From NCBI RefSeq assembly GCF_900105905.1, contig NZ_FNSV01000005.1, positions 2,294,001 to 2,358,000 on the forward strand: a DNA stretch of 64,000 bases. Reading direction: 5' to 3'. The stretch comes from Rhodococcus koreensis (GTDB lineage: Bacteria; Actinomycetota; Actinomycetes; Mycobacteriales; Mycobacteriaceae). The translations under genes and the position numbers were made by a program. Of this stretch, positions 1-7,893 are shown piece by piece. The notes below the pieces were generated by a model. It searched no databases. It was given only the letters and a program-made list of their open reading frames with translations, and was not told the origin of the DNA. Every line of letters begins with the position of its first letter. The stretch's first letter is position 1.

Positions 1-130
1 TGAACAATCCGGTGTCGCCGAGTTCACGGATCACCTGCTCGGACACCCGCCGCGACTCGTCGACCTTGTCCGCGTACTCCGCGATCGTCGGCAGCAGCCC
101 GCGGACCGATCTGAGGACCTCGTTCGTCAT
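1..130 (-). CDS. HsaA-type flavin-dependent monooxygenase, N-terminal fragment
   Basis: Only the first 43 codons lie inside the window; the gene runs off the left edge. The start is the ATG at 130..128 and the protein begins MTNEVLRSVRGLLPTIAEYA, followed by a DESRRVSEQVIRELGDTGLF segment. That opening (helix, then 'R-x-V-x-E-x-V-x-x-L-x-x-x-G-L-F') is typical of the acyl-CoA dehydrogenase-fold oxygenases such as HsaA and related two-component FMN/FAD monooxygenases. It would be a second HsaA-like gene in this window besides the full one at 10113-11291. It is divergent from kshA, which supports a steroid role. The substrate cannot be assigned from the fragment. Confidence 0.6.
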   Translation of the reverse strand, partial: MTNEVLRSVRGLLPTIAEYADKVDESRRVSEQVIRELGDTGLF

Positions 131-171
131 CTGTCGGAGGGTAGGGCGATCGCACCCGCGCGTGGATATGC

Positions 172-185
172 GTCTCGCTCAACGG
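172..185 (-). promoter_or_regulatory. Candidate shared operator CCGTTGAGCGAGAC (site A)
   Basis: The minus strand reads CCGTTGAGCGAGAC in the 166-bp gap between the divergent HsaA-like gene and kshA. Close matches occur upstream of hsaB/hsaD (16758-16771 and 16807-16820) and upstream of the MFS gene (21567-21580), giving a consensus CC-R-N-T-S-A-S-CGAGAC. I infer a common regulator binding site, most simply for the IclR protein at 17479-18372. The binding protein is not demonstrated. Confidence 0.4.
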
Positions 186-296
186 GAAACGCCGCCGTCC
201 GCGCGGTCCCGTCCAGTGGGACCACGCGATGCGGGCCGTCGACGCTCACTTAGCGTGCAGGGCACCGCACAAGCCCAGGAGAGGACGGGACGCATC

Positions 297-1460
297 GTGA
301 CCACCCAACAGTCCGAGACAGTCGAGGTACGCGAGATCGACGCCGGCGCAGCGCCCACCCGATTCGCCCGTGGATGGCACTGCATCGGATTGTCCGAGGC
401 ATTCCGGGACGGCAAGCCGCACTCCGTCGAGGCGTTCGGCACCACACTCGTCGTCTTCGCCGACAGTGCCGGCGACCTCGCCGTGCTCGACGGCTACTGC
501 CGGCACATGGGCGGCGATCTGAGCCAGGGCACCGTCAAGGGCGACGAGGTGGCGTGCCCGTTCCACGACTGGCGGTGGGGAAGCAACGGCCGGTGCAAGA
601 AGATTCCGTACGCGCGCCGGGTGCCGCCGCTCGCGCGAACCCGGTCGTGGCACGCGCTGGACCAGGACGGGATGCTGTTCGTGTGGAACGATCCGGAAGG
701 CAATCCGCCGCCCGCGGACGTCACGATTCCCCGCATCGACGGCGCCCTCGACGACGAGTGGACGGACTGGGTCTGGTACCGCACCACCGTCGACACGAAC
801 TGCCGCGAGGTGGTCGACAACATCGTCGACATGGCGCACTTCTTCTACGTGCACTTCTCGTTCCCCACCTACTTCAAGAACGTCTTCGAGGGCCACGTCG
901 CCAGCCAGTTCATGCGCGGGCAGGCCCGTGAGGACATGCGCCCGCACGCGTCGGGTCAGCCGAAGATGGTCGGAAGCCGATCGGACGCCACCTATTTCGG
1001 ACCGTCGTTCATGGTCGACGACCTGACGTACCAGTACGAGACGCACGACGTCGACTCCGTGCTGATCAACTGCCACTACCCCGTCAGCGCCGACAAGTTC
1101 GTGCTGCAGTACGGCATCATCGTCAAGAAGTCCAAGGAACTCGACGGCGACGCGGCCACCGCGATGGCGAAGAATTTCGGCACGTTCATCGCGAAGGGTT
1201 TCGAGCAGGACATCGAGATCTGGAAGAACAAGACCCGCATCGAGAATCCGCTGCTGTGTGAGGAGGACGGTCCGGTCTACCAGCTGCGACGGTGGTACGA
1301 GCAGTTCTACGTCGACGTCGCCGCGGTGACGCCGAAGATGACCGAGCGGTTCGAGTTCGAACTCGACACCACCCGGCCCGTGGAATCGTGGAAGCGGGAA
1401 GTGGAAGAAAACCTCGCACGAAAGGCGCGCGAAGCCGATGCAGCCGCTGCAGTGCACTGA
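297..1460 (+). CDS. kshA: 3-ketosteroid 9-alpha-hydroxylase, Rieske oxygenase component
   Basis: Terminal oxygenase that 9-alpha-hydroxylates 3-ketosteroids; with the delta-1 dehydrogenase this opens steroid ring B. The 387-residue protein carries a Rieske [2Fe-2S] motif C68-x-H70 ... C87-x2-H90, then a mononuclear iron site in a D-N-I-V-D-M-A-H181-F-F-Y-V-H186 stretch with the third ligand at D305. These numbers match M. tuberculosis KshA almost exactly. The GTG at 297 is chosen because AGGAGAGG lies at 277-284 and the Rieske domain begins at the right distance; a longer frame upstream has no homology-like sequence. The next gene overlaps its 3' end. No KshB reductase is present in the window, so electrons must come from a reductase encoded elsewhere. 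Rhodococci carry several KshA paralogues; which substrate this one prefers is unknown. Confidence 0.93.
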   Translation: MTTQQSETVEVREIDAGAAPTRFARGWHCIGLSEAFRDGKPHSVEAFGTTLVVFADSAGDLAVLDGYCRHMGGDLSQGTVKGDEVACPFHDWRWGSNGRCKKIPYARRVPPLARTRSWHALDQDGMLFVWNDPEGNPPPADVTIPRIDGALDDEWTDWVWYRTTVDTNCREVVDNIVDMAHFFYVHFSFPTYFKNVFEGHVASQFMRGQAREDMRPHASGQPKMVGSRSDATYFGPSFMVDDLTYQYETHDVDSVLINCHYPVSADKFVLQYGIIVKKSKELDGDAATAMAKNFGTFIAKGFEQDIEIWKNKTRIENPLLCEEDGPVYQLRRWYEQFYVDVAAVTPKMTERFEFELDTTRPVESWKREVEENLARKAREADAAAAVH

Positions 1461-1692
1461 GTGCGGCGCGCGGGTCCTCGTCCAGAAGAACAGCTGGGAG
1501 CACACATCCATTCAGTGGGACGACGCGGCCCGCTCCCGGTGCCGTGAGATCGGCGGCTCCGGACCGGGACGCCCCGGCGCTCCCCGGGAAGGGTGCGCGG
1601 CGCTGACCGCGTCGATCACCCGGGCCGCGCAGGCGGGTGCCGTGCCGGTGCGCGATCCCGACCCCGTACCGACTCCCGTCGTCGTTCACTGA
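1438..1692 (+). CDS. Small Cys-containing protein coupled to kshA
   Basis: 84 residues beginning MQPLQCTECGARVLVQKNSW, with a further Cys pair later (C35 and C48 region). It starts inside the last 23 bases of kshA, so translation is probably coupled. The N-terminal C-x2-C, the 'ARVLVQKNSWEHTSIQW' core and its position directly behind a Rieske oxygenase suggest a conserved accessory protein rather than a chance frame. The C-terminal half is Ala/Pro rich and low in structure. Function is not known to me; a metal or iron-sulfur role is possible from the Cys residues but is only inference. Confidence 0.65.
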   Translation: MQPLQCTECGARVLVQKNSWEHTSIQWDDAARSRCREIGGSGPGRPGAPREGCAALTASITRAAQAGAVPVRDPDPVPTPVVVH

Positions 1693-1715
1693 CACCATTC
1701 CCGAAGGGACACATC

Positions 1716-2507
1716 ATGATCGACATCGATCACTACGGACCGTGGGCCGTGATCGCAGGCGGCTCCGAGGGTGTCGGCGCGAGCTTCGCCGAGGAACTCG
1801 GCCGAGCGGGGATCAACCTCGTGCTGATCGCCCGCAAGCCCGGCCCCCTCGAGGAGACCGCCGCCAAGGTCCGCGCGCACGGCGTCCTGGTACGCACCCT
1901 CGCGCTCGATCTCCTCGACCCGGACGCCCTCGACCGGATCCGCACGGCCACCGACGACGTCGAGGTCGGGTTGCTGATCTTCAACGCCGGAGCCAACAGT
2001 TACGGGCACGAGTTCGTCAGCGGAGACCTCGCCGGCTTCCAGCGCGTCATCGACCTGAACATCACCTCTCAACTGCACCTGTCGCAGCATTTCGGCACGA
2101 GGATGAAGGACCGCGGCCGGGGCGGGATCGTGCTGGTCGGTTCGCTGGCCGGCTATCTGGGGTCGGAAGATCAGAGCATCTACGCCGCGTCGAAGGCGTT
2201 CGGCCGGATCTTCGCGGAAAGCCTCTGGCTCGAACTGGCGCCGTTCGGGGTTCACGTGGTCGAACTCGTTCTCGGCGTCACCCGCACGCCGGCGATGGTC
2301 CGGGCAGGCCTGAACTTCGATCTGCCGGGGATGAAGGTCGCCGAGCCCGAAGACGTGGCCCGGGAGGGTCTCGCGCACCTCGCCGACGGGCCGGTCTGGG
2401 TGGCGGGCGGCAACTACGACGCGGCGCAGACGCGCAGCGGGTTCCCCCGCGACGCACTCGTGCGCGGCGCGGCCGAGGGCATGCGGAAACTTCTGGGGCG
2501 CCGGTAG
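1716..2507 (+). CDS. Short-chain dehydrogenase/reductase
   Basis: 263 residues. The start ATG at 1716 follows GAAGGGAC and gives a protein of usual SDR length; the open frame upstream is not needed. Rossmann motif GGSEGVG near residues 15-21, NAG near residue 90, catalytic Y156-x3-K160 in YAASK. It is the third gene of the kshA transcription unit (kshA, small Cys protein, SDR), so a hydroxysteroid or ketosteroid substrate is plausible. The atypical GGSEGVG in place of TGxxxGxG is worth noting but the fold is clear. NAD or NADP preference cannot be fixed. A fatty-acyl substrate is the main alternative. Confidence 0.85.
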   Translation: MIDIDHYGPWAVIAGGSEGVGASFAEELGRAGINLVLIARKPGPLEETAAKVRAHGVLVRTLALDLLDPDALDRIRTATDDVEVGLLIFNAGANSYGHEFVSGDLAGFQRVIDLNITSQLHLSQHFGTRMKDRGRGGIVLVGSLAGYLGSEDQSIYAASKAFGRIFAESLWLELAPFGVHVVELVLGVTRTPAMVRAGLNFDLPGMKVAEPEDVAREGLAHLADGPVWVAGGNYDAAQTRSGFPRDALVRGAAEGMRKLLGRR

Positions 2508-2518
2508 TCCGTGGGCGG

Positions 2519-3304
2519 TCAGAGGGTGGTGACGAGTCCGCCGTCGATCACGAAATCGGATCCCGTCACGTTGTCCGCCCGGTCGCTCGCGAGGAACACG
2601 ACGAGATCCGCCACCTCGTCCGGGCGGGTGAACCGGCCCGTGACCGCCTGTTTGGCGACACTCTCCGCCACCGCCTCCGGTTCGCCGCCCGCGGCGCGCG
2701 CCACCGTGGCGGCAACCCCGTCGTCACCGAGCCACAGGGCGGTCGACACGGGACCGGGGCTGACAGTGTTCACCCGAATTCCCAAAGGTCCCACCTCTTT
2801 CGACAGAGCTTTCGAGAAGTTGGTGAGCGCGGCCTTGGACGCGCAGTAGTCGATGACGGTGGGATCGGGCAGGAAACTGTTGACCGAACTCGTGGTCACG
2901 ATGCTCCCCCGGCCCGCGGCGATCATCGCGGGCAGCGCGGCCCGGATCGTCCGCACCGCCGACATCAGGTTGAGATTCATCGTCGTGATCCAGTCGTCGT
3001 CGGTCACGTCGAGGAAGCCCGTCAGTCTCGGGTGGGCGGCGCCGACGTTGTTGACGACGACGCCGAGACTGCCACGGGCAGCGGCGGCGGCAACGAGTTC
3101 GCCCGGGCCGGTGGGGGTCGACAGGTCGACGCTCACCGCCTCCACGTTTCCACTGCGGACGAGTTCTTCCAGTTCCGGGCCGGGCGAACGCGCCCCCGCC
3201 ACCACGAAGGCACCTTCCGCGGCGAGTGCCCGGGTGATGGCGAGCCCGATACCCTTGCTGGCTCCGGTGACCACGGCGACGGTGCCGCGCAATGCGAGAT
3301 CCAT
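2519..3304 (-). CDS. Short-chain dehydrogenase/reductase
   Basis: 261 residues with a classical SDR pattern: TGASKGIG at 13-20, NNVG at 85-88, Ser139/Ser140, Y153-C-A-S-K157 and a C-terminal G-S-D-F-V-I-D-G-G segment typical of FabG-like enzymes. It is convergent with the preceding SDR (12-bp gap) and divergent from the secreted hydrolase at 3536. The divergent gap carries two identical palindromes that may control it. Likely oxidoreductase of a hydroxylated substrate, possibly steroid-derived given the neighbourhood; nothing in the sequence proves that. Confidence 0.88.
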   Translation of the reverse strand: MDLALRGTVAVVTGASKGIGLAITRALAAEGAFVVAGARSPGPELEELVRSGNVEAVSVDLSTPTGPGELVAAAAARGSLGVVVNNVGAAHPRLTGFLDVTDDDWITTMNLNLMSAVRTIRAALPAMIAAGRGSIVTTSSVNSFLPDPTVIDYCASKAALTNFSKALSKEVGPLGIRVNTVSPGPVSTALWLGDDGVAATVARAAGGEPEAVAESVAKQAVTGRFTRPDEVADLVVFLASDRADNVTGSDFVIDGGLVTTL

Positions 3305-3439
3305 GGGGTTCCTCCTGACGACGGCGGAGCGTGCACGGACGAGCGGAATGTCCCCCTCCGCTCACGCTAGCCGAAATGATGCCGACCGCGCTGCGGGCGA
3401 GTAATCTCAGCGACGAAGGGCCAGGCCACGGCGTCGTCC

Positions 3440-3469
3440 GTCGTACGACACTGCTTCTCGTCGTACGAC
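3440..3469. promoter_or_regulatory. Twin palindromic operator (GTCGTACGAC twice)
   Basis: The perfect 10-bp palindrome GTCGTACGAC occurs at 3440-3449 and again at 3460-3469, exactly 20 bp apart, two helical turns. It sits in the divergent gap between the SDR ending its 5' side at 3304 and the hydrolase starting at 3536. The spacing suggests two dimers of one regulator on the same DNA face. The regulator is unknown. Confidence 0.5.
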
Positions 3470-3535
3470 AGAGGTTGGCGCACAGCCCCCTTCGCCCCTG
3501 ACCACTGTGTTCCGTCCTGACCCGGGAGACGAGTG

Positions 3536-4351
3536 ATGCGACTTCTTCGACTTCGAACCGCCGTCGCCGCGTGCGCGATCGCCGCGGCCGGTACGCTCAC
3601 CGTCGGGGCCGGACCGGCCGTCGCCCAGGATCTGCCGACGGTGGTGCTGGTCCACGGCGCGTTCGCCGACACGACCAGCTGGGACGCGGTGGCCGCGGAC
3701 CTGCGTGGTCGCGGGTACGAAGTCGTCGTCCCGGACAACCCGCTGCGCGGACCGGCGTACGATTCCGCCGCCATCGAGAAGGTGCTCGCGGACATCCCGG
3801 GACCGGTGGTGCTCGTCGGTCACTCGTACGGCGGCGCCGTCATCACCAATGTGCACTCGCCGAACGTCGAGGCGCTCGTCTACGTGGCGGCATTCGCCCC
3901 GGCGCAGGGCGAGCCGGTGATGCTGAACCTCGACCCCATCCGCTTTCCCGGCAGCCAGCTGCTCCCGCCCGTGCTGCAGGTGAAGGTCGTCGAGAACGAT
4001 CCCACCGGGATCGCGGGCAGGAACCTCGACGGCTACATCAACCCGGCCGACTTCCATCGGGTGTTCGCGCCGGACGTGTCCGACGCGACGGCCGCCGACA
4101 TGCTCGCGCACCAGCGGTCGGCCGCGCTGGTGGCGAACCTCGAACCCAGCGGTGCGCCGTCGTGGGCGTCGACTCCCAGCTGGGCCATGGTCGCTCAGAA
4201 CGATCAGGTGATTCCGGCGGCGTCCGAGCGGTTCATGGCCACCCGGGCGGGGGCGCAGATCACGGAGATTCCCGCGTCGCACGCCGTCCTGGTATCCCAG
4301 CCCGTCGCTGTCGCCGACCTCGTGGTGCAGGCAGACCAGGCGACGCCGTAA
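3536..4351 (+). CDS. Secreted alpha/beta-hydrolase
   Basis: 271 residues. A Sec signal peptide is seen (basic MRLLRLR, hydrophobic Ala-rich core, AVA-QD cleavage near residue 30). The mature part has HGAF oxyanion region at 40-43, nucleophile elbow GHSYGG with Ser98, an acid in NDQVIP and a C-terminal His in SHAVLVSQP. The family includes esterases and EstA-like small hydrolases of actinobacteria. GTG at 3533 immediately precedes the ATG and could be used instead. Expected outside the membrane, acting on an ester or amide. The substrate is not evident. Confidence 0.85.
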   Translation: MRLLRLRTAVAACAIAAAGTLTVGAGPAVAQDLPTVVLVHGAFADTTSWDAVAADLRGRGYEVVVPDNPLRGPAYDSAAIEKVLADIPGPVVLVGHSYGGAVITNVHSPNVEALVYVAAFAPAQGEPVMLNLDPIRFPGSQLLPPVLQVKVVENDPTGIAGRNLDGYINPADFHRVFAPDVSDATAADMLAHQRSAALVANLEPSGAPSWASTPSWAMVAQNDQVIPAASERFMATRAGAQITEIPASHAVLVSQPVAVADLVVQADQATP

Positions 4352-4361
4352 CTGCACAGCC

Positions 4362-5648
4362 GTGAACGCGCCCGAAGAATCGGCATCGAACGGCAGGAGC
4401 CTCGCCCACCGCGTCCAGAAGATGGTCGGCCGCGATCCGGACGAGGAACACCGTGCGGCAACGCCGTTGGAGCTGCTGTTCGACCTGACGTTCGTCGTCG
4501 CGTTCGGTGTCGCGGGCAATCAATTCGCCCACCTCCTCGCCGAAGGACACGTCGGCGCCGGGCTGGCGGGTTTCTCGTTCGCGATGTTCTCGACCATCTG
4601 GGCCTGGATCAACTTCTCCTGGTTCGCCTCGGCCTACGACACCGACGACTGGATCTACCGCGTCACCACCATGATCCAGATGATCGGCGTCATCGTGATG
4701 GCGCTCGGCATGCCGCAGATGTTCGCATCCATCGACCGCGGAGTCGAACTCGACAACACCGTCATGGTGTCCGGGTACATCGTCATGCGCGTCGCCATGG
4801 TGTTCCAGTGGTTGCGCGCGGCCAGGCACGACCCCGACCACCGCTCGGCGTCGCTGACGTACGCCACGGCGCTCGTTTTCGCACAGATCGGCTGGGTGAC
4901 GCTGGCGATCGCACCCCTCACCGTCGAGTACGCGTTCGGCCTCGGCGCCGTCCTCATCCTCGTCGAGATGAGCAGCCCCGTCATCGCCGAACGGTACAAG
5001 GGCGGAACACCCTGGCACGCACACCACATCGTCGAGCGTCACGGCCTGCTCGTGATCATCACGCTCGGCGAGGGTGTGATCGGCACGGTGGCCTCACTGT
5101 CCGCCGTCGTCGAACACCAGGGGTGGTCGCTCGATGCGATACTCGTCGCCGTCGCGGGCATCGGACTCACGTTCGGCCTGTGGTGGGTGTACTACACCCT
5201 GCCGTCGGCCGAGGTGCTCGCGGTGTATCGCCGCCGCTCGTTCGTCTGGGGGTACAGCCACATCGTGGTCTTCGCCGCGCTGGCCGCCGTGGGGGCCGGG
5301 TTGCACGTGGCGGCGTACTACATCGAACACGCCTCCCACATCGGCGCGACGGCGACGGTGCTCGCCGTCGCCGTCCCCGTCGCGATCTACCTCGCGGCCG
5401 TGTACCTGCTGTACACGTATCTGCTGCGGGTTCCCGACCCGTTCCACGTCCTACTCCTCGTCCTGACCGCGGCGACGATCGCGCTCGCCCTCGTGCTGGC
5501 GGCGCAGGGCGTGTCGATGGCGTGGTGCCTGATCGTGGTGATGCTGGCCCCGGTCGTCACCGTCGTCGGATACGAGTTGCTCGGGCACGCCCACGAGGCC
5601 CGGGCACTCGAGATCGCACTCGACGGCGCGGACGCCGCCGAGGACTAG
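4362..5648 (+). CDS. Low temperature requirement protein A (LtrA) family membrane protein
   Basis: 428 residues, start GTG at 4362, 10 bp after the hydrolase stop, so probably co-transcribed. The N-terminal P-L-E-L-L-F-D-L-T-F-V-V-A-F-G signature identifies the LtrA family, followed by about ten to twelve hydrophobic segments over residues 40-420. LtrA proteins are poorly understood membrane proteins first linked to growth in the cold in Listeria. No catalytic motif is known. A transport or membrane-maintenance role is only a guess. Confidence 0.88.
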   Translation: MNAPEESASNGRSLAHRVQKMVGRDPDEEHRAATPLELLFDLTFVVAFGVAGNQFAHLLAEGHVGAGLAGFSFAMFSTIWAWINFSWFASAYDTDDWIYRVTTMIQMIGVIVMALGMPQMFASIDRGVELDNTVMVSGYIVMRVAMVFQWLRAARHDPDHRSASLTYATALVFAQIGWVTLAIAPLTVEYAFGLGAVLILVEMSSPVIAERYKGGTPWHAHHIVERHGLLVIITLGEGVIGTVASLSAVVEHQGWSLDAILVAVAGIGLTFGLWWVYYTLPSAEVLAVYRRRSFVWGYSHIVVFAALAAVGAGLHVAAYYIEHASHIGATATVLAVAVPVAIYLAAVYLLYTYLLRVPDPFHVLLLVLTAATIALALVLAAQGVSMAWCLIVVMLAPVVTVVGYELLGHAHEARALEIALDGADAAED

Positions 5649-5664
5649 GACCAGGGAGCGAACG

Positions 5665-6501
5665 CTACGACCAGGGCGTTTCCGGCCGCGGCCGGGCCAC
5701 ACCGTCGACGATCAGATCGAGCCGCTCGTCGAAGAACGCCACGAGTCCCCGGACTTCCGACGCGTCGACGAGGGGCTCGTCATATCGCCACGCGATGTCG
5801 TGGAGCACTCCGCCGGCGGTGACCGCGGACCGGTAGGCGGCCTTGCCCTTGTAGGCGCAGTACGTCGTCGTCGCACTCGGTTGCAGTTCCGCGACGACGT
5901 CTTCGGGCGGCAGGTAGTAGCGCACCGGAAGCAGTGTTTCGAACAGCATTTTCGCCCGCCGAGTGTCGGCGAGGAGGGTGTCGCCCAGCATCACCCGGAT
6001 GTGGCGGGACGTGCGGCGAACATCGATGCGCTGGAACGGGTCGTGCGGATGGCCGACGATCTCGTCGTCCTCCTCCAGCCAGCGGTCGAAGCCGTCGAAG
6101 TCGAGAACCACGTAGCTGGACAGTTCGTCGTCGCCGGGCCGGAACCCCAGGGCGTACCGTGCTCCGTCGATGCGGATCGCGACGGGCTCGCCCTCCGCAC
6201 TGTGCACCGAGAACGGTATCCGCGGATCGAGCACCGGCATCGTCGTCACGTCCGGCAGCGCGAAGCCGACGTCGCCGTCGGCCTGCACCGAACCCGGTGG
6301 CTCCGGCGACAACTCCGCGGCGATATCCTCCGCCGGCACCGCGTAGGTGGGAACGACGCGCCGCGGTTCCCAGACGAGGACCGCACGGTCACTGTCGACC
6401 ACCGTGGTCCCGTTCAGCTCGGCACGGATCCGCTTCGCCGTCGGCTCGTAGCGAAGCTCGCGTAGCTGATGTCCGACGGTGTCGCGCAGTCGCAGGCCCA
6501 T
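5665..6501 (-). CDS. Double DUF427 domain protein
   Basis: 278 residues made of two tandem DUF427 units (approximately residues 25-125 and 165-260). Each has the R-V-x-x-x-x-x-x-x-x-D-S/T-x-R-A pattern (VVDSDRAVLVWE; LLADTRRAKMLFE), then the Pro/Tyr step (PTYAVPAEDI; VRYYLPPEDV) and, in the second copy, the family's C-x-Y-K-G-x-A-x-Y motif. The start is taken at the ATG 6501..6499; a longer open frame upstream is low-complexity Ser/Pro/Arg and overlaps the preceding gene. It is the last gene of a four-gene operon, 19 bp after its neighbour. Function of DUF427 is unknown. Confidence 0.85.
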   Translation of the reverse strand: MGLRLRDTVGHQLRELRYEPTAKRIRAELNGTTVVDSDRAVLVWEPRRVVPTYAVPAEDIAAELSPEPPGSVQADGDVGFALPDVTTMPVLDPRIPFSVHSAEGEPVAIRIDGARYALGFRPGDDELSSYVVLDFDGFDRWLEEDDEIVGHPHDPFQRIDVRRTSRHIRVMLGDTLLADTRRAKMLFETLLPVRYYLPPEDVVAELQPSATTTYCAYKGKAAYRSAVTAGGVLHDIAWRYDEPLVDASEVRGLVAFFDERLDLIVDGVARPRPETPWS

Positions 6502-6520
6502 GAGTTCGAGACTAGGCCTC

Positions 6521-7120
6521 TTACCGGGCCAGGCCGAGGGACGCGATGAGGTCCTCGTGGAACTCGAACCAGACGCGGTGGCAGGAGTCGCGGTCGGTCG
6601 CGGTGATCCAGCCCGGATCCGTGCTCGACCGCCCGACGGCGTCGGCAAACCGCTGCTGGTAGCCGGCGAATCGGTCCGTGCCCGCAACCAGGCGCGTCTC
6701 GAAATCGGCCAGGGCGTCCGCCGCGATTCCCAGGCGGGTGGTGGTCTCGTCGAGGGTCACGATGGCCTCGCCGATACCCAGCTCGGCCAACTGCCAGGCG
6801 GTGCACGCGTCCGCGACGGCGACGTTGTGCGGCAGGAACTCCCGGTGGACCTGCACCACCACGGCACGGATCCCGCACCGGTCGAGGTCGGCGGCGAGCA
6901 GTCTTTCGCCGTGCGCCTTCCCGAGATCGGTCAGGGACCAGCCGCTGTCCTCGGCGAAGGGGGTGCGGGTGACCCACCCACGGGCCTGGGCATCGAGCAG
7001 GTGCTCGACGGTCGTCTCGACAGACAGGTCGAAACGGGCGGCGATGCGCGCGGTCTCGGCGTAGCCCAGGATCCGCACGGCGTGCAACACCAGAATGTCC
7101 GTCGGAGTGCGGTGCGGCAT
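6521..7120 (-). CDS. Winged-helix DNA-binding protein with unknown C-terminal domain
   Basis: 199 residues. Residues 1-75 look like a winged helix: TDILVLHAVRILGYAETARI, then A-A-R-F-D-L-S-V-E-T-T-V-E-H-L-L as recognition helix and a wing ending in a 'GWSLTDLGKAHGERLL' strand-helix, similar to MarR/PadR logic. The remaining 120 residues are a helical domain I do not recognise. Its start overlaps the stop of the swivel-domain gene by one base (TGATG), so translation is coupled. A regulator that senses or partners with the PEP-swivel protein, perhaps acting on the palindrome at 7903-7935, is my inference. Confidence 0.7.
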   Translation of the reverse strand: MPHRTPTDILVLHAVRILGYAETARIAARFDLSVETTVEHLLDAQARGWVTRTPFAEDSGWSLTDLGKAHGERLLAADLDRCGIRAVVVQVHREFLPHNVAVADACTAWQLAELGIGEAIVTLDETTTRLGIAADALADFETRLVAGTDRFAGYQQRFADAVGRSSTDPGWITATDRDSCHRVWFEFHEDLIASLGLAR

Positions 7121-7497
7121 CAGATCCCCCCGGCGTTCGGAACAGCGACGTGCCCGTGCGTGCCGTCCACGCGGACCAGCAGGCCGCCGGTCAGGGTGGT
7201 CATGGCCATCGGCGCGGCCAGGACGGCAGGGATGCCGAACTCACGGGCCACGATCGCGGCGTGCGCCAGCACACCGCCGGTCTCGGTGACCACCGCGCAC
7301 GCGAGGGCCAGCAGCGGGGTCCACGCCGGCGCGGTCGTTCGGCAGACCAGGACGTCGCCCGAGCGGAAACGGACGAAGTCGTCCAGGCCGCCGATGATCC
7401 GCGCAGGGCCGACGGCGGTTCCCGGGCTGGCTGCGACGCCCGTCAGCAGAGTGTCACCGTATCGCTCCGACGCGTCCGGCAGGGGGAGAATCGGCAC
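7120..7497 (-). CDS. Stand-alone PEP-utilising enzyme mobile (swivel, phospho-His) domain
   Basis: 125 residues, GTG start at 7497. The core T-E-T-G-G-V-L-A-H-A-A-I-V-A-R-E-F-G-I-P-A-V (around residues 72-93) is the phospho-histidine swivel motif of PEP synthase, pyruvate phosphate dikinase, PTS enzyme I and rifampin phosphotransferase. Here the swivel domain is alone: no ATP-grasp or PEP-binding barrel is encoded beside it. The His is present, so it could accept phosphate from an enzyme encoded elsewhere, or it may have become a signalling module with its two DNA-binding partners. It sits 3 bp after the HTH gene and overlaps the next gene. Confidence 0.85.
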   Translation of the reverse strand: MPILPLPDASERYGDTLLTGVAASPGTAVGPARIIGGLDDFVRFRSGDVLVCRTTAPAWTPLLALACAVVTETGGVLAHAAIVAREFGIPAVLAAPMAMTTLTGGLLVRVDGTHGHVAVPNAGGI

Positions 7498-7500
7498 AGC

Positions 7501-7887
7501 TCATGCCTCCGCGTCGCGGTCGCCGGCTCTGGCAAAGACCCGGTTCAGGCGCTGCTGGGCGGCCTGAGCCGTCCCCAGGCCGAGCGCCTCCGCGATCTGC
7601 GGCCAGGTCAGCCCACTGCTGCGGGCGGCGAACAGCAGACCGGCCTCGATCTGGTCGAGCTCGACCCGCGCCGAAGACAGCAGCCGTAGCCCTGCCGCGA
7701 CCACAGCCGGGTCCGTGCCCTGCGCATCCCGGCCGGCCCACGCCGCGAACCTGACGAGGTCGGTGTCCGACCTCGGCTGCCCGGGATGCTCCCACGGACG
7801 CCGCTCGAGCCTCGCGGCACCGGCCTGGTTCAGCGTCGAGCGTGCCGAATCAAGCTCTGCCGCGTGTGTCTGGTCGTCGGTGGTCAC
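7501..7887 (-). CDS. Small helix-turn-helix protein
   Basis: 128 residues. The C-terminal half reads S-S-G-L-T-W-P-Q-I-A-E-A-L-G-L-G-T-A-Q-A-A-Q-Q-R, a clear helix-turn-helix of the kind found in small actinobacterial sigma-like or HTH proteins; the N-terminal half is helical. The start is GTG at 7887. No Shine-Dalgarno is visible, but a TTGACA/TGAAGT promoter places the transcript start at about 7887, so the message is probably leaderless. First gene of the swivel-domain operon. Likely a DNA-binding partner; its target is unknown. Confidence 0.75.
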   Translation of the reverse strand: MTTDDQTHAAELDSARSTLNQAGAARLERRPWEHPGQPRSDTDLVRFAAWAGRDAQGTDPAVVAAGLRLLSSARVELDQIEAGLLFAARSSGLTWPQIAEALGLGTAQAAQQRLNRVFARAGDRDAEA

Positions 7888-7893
7888 CCGACC

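Noticed and set aside
246..1511. Long minus-strand open frame opposite kshA
   Set aside because: It is the high-GC antisense shadow of kshA; the plus strand has intact Rieske and iron-site motifs.
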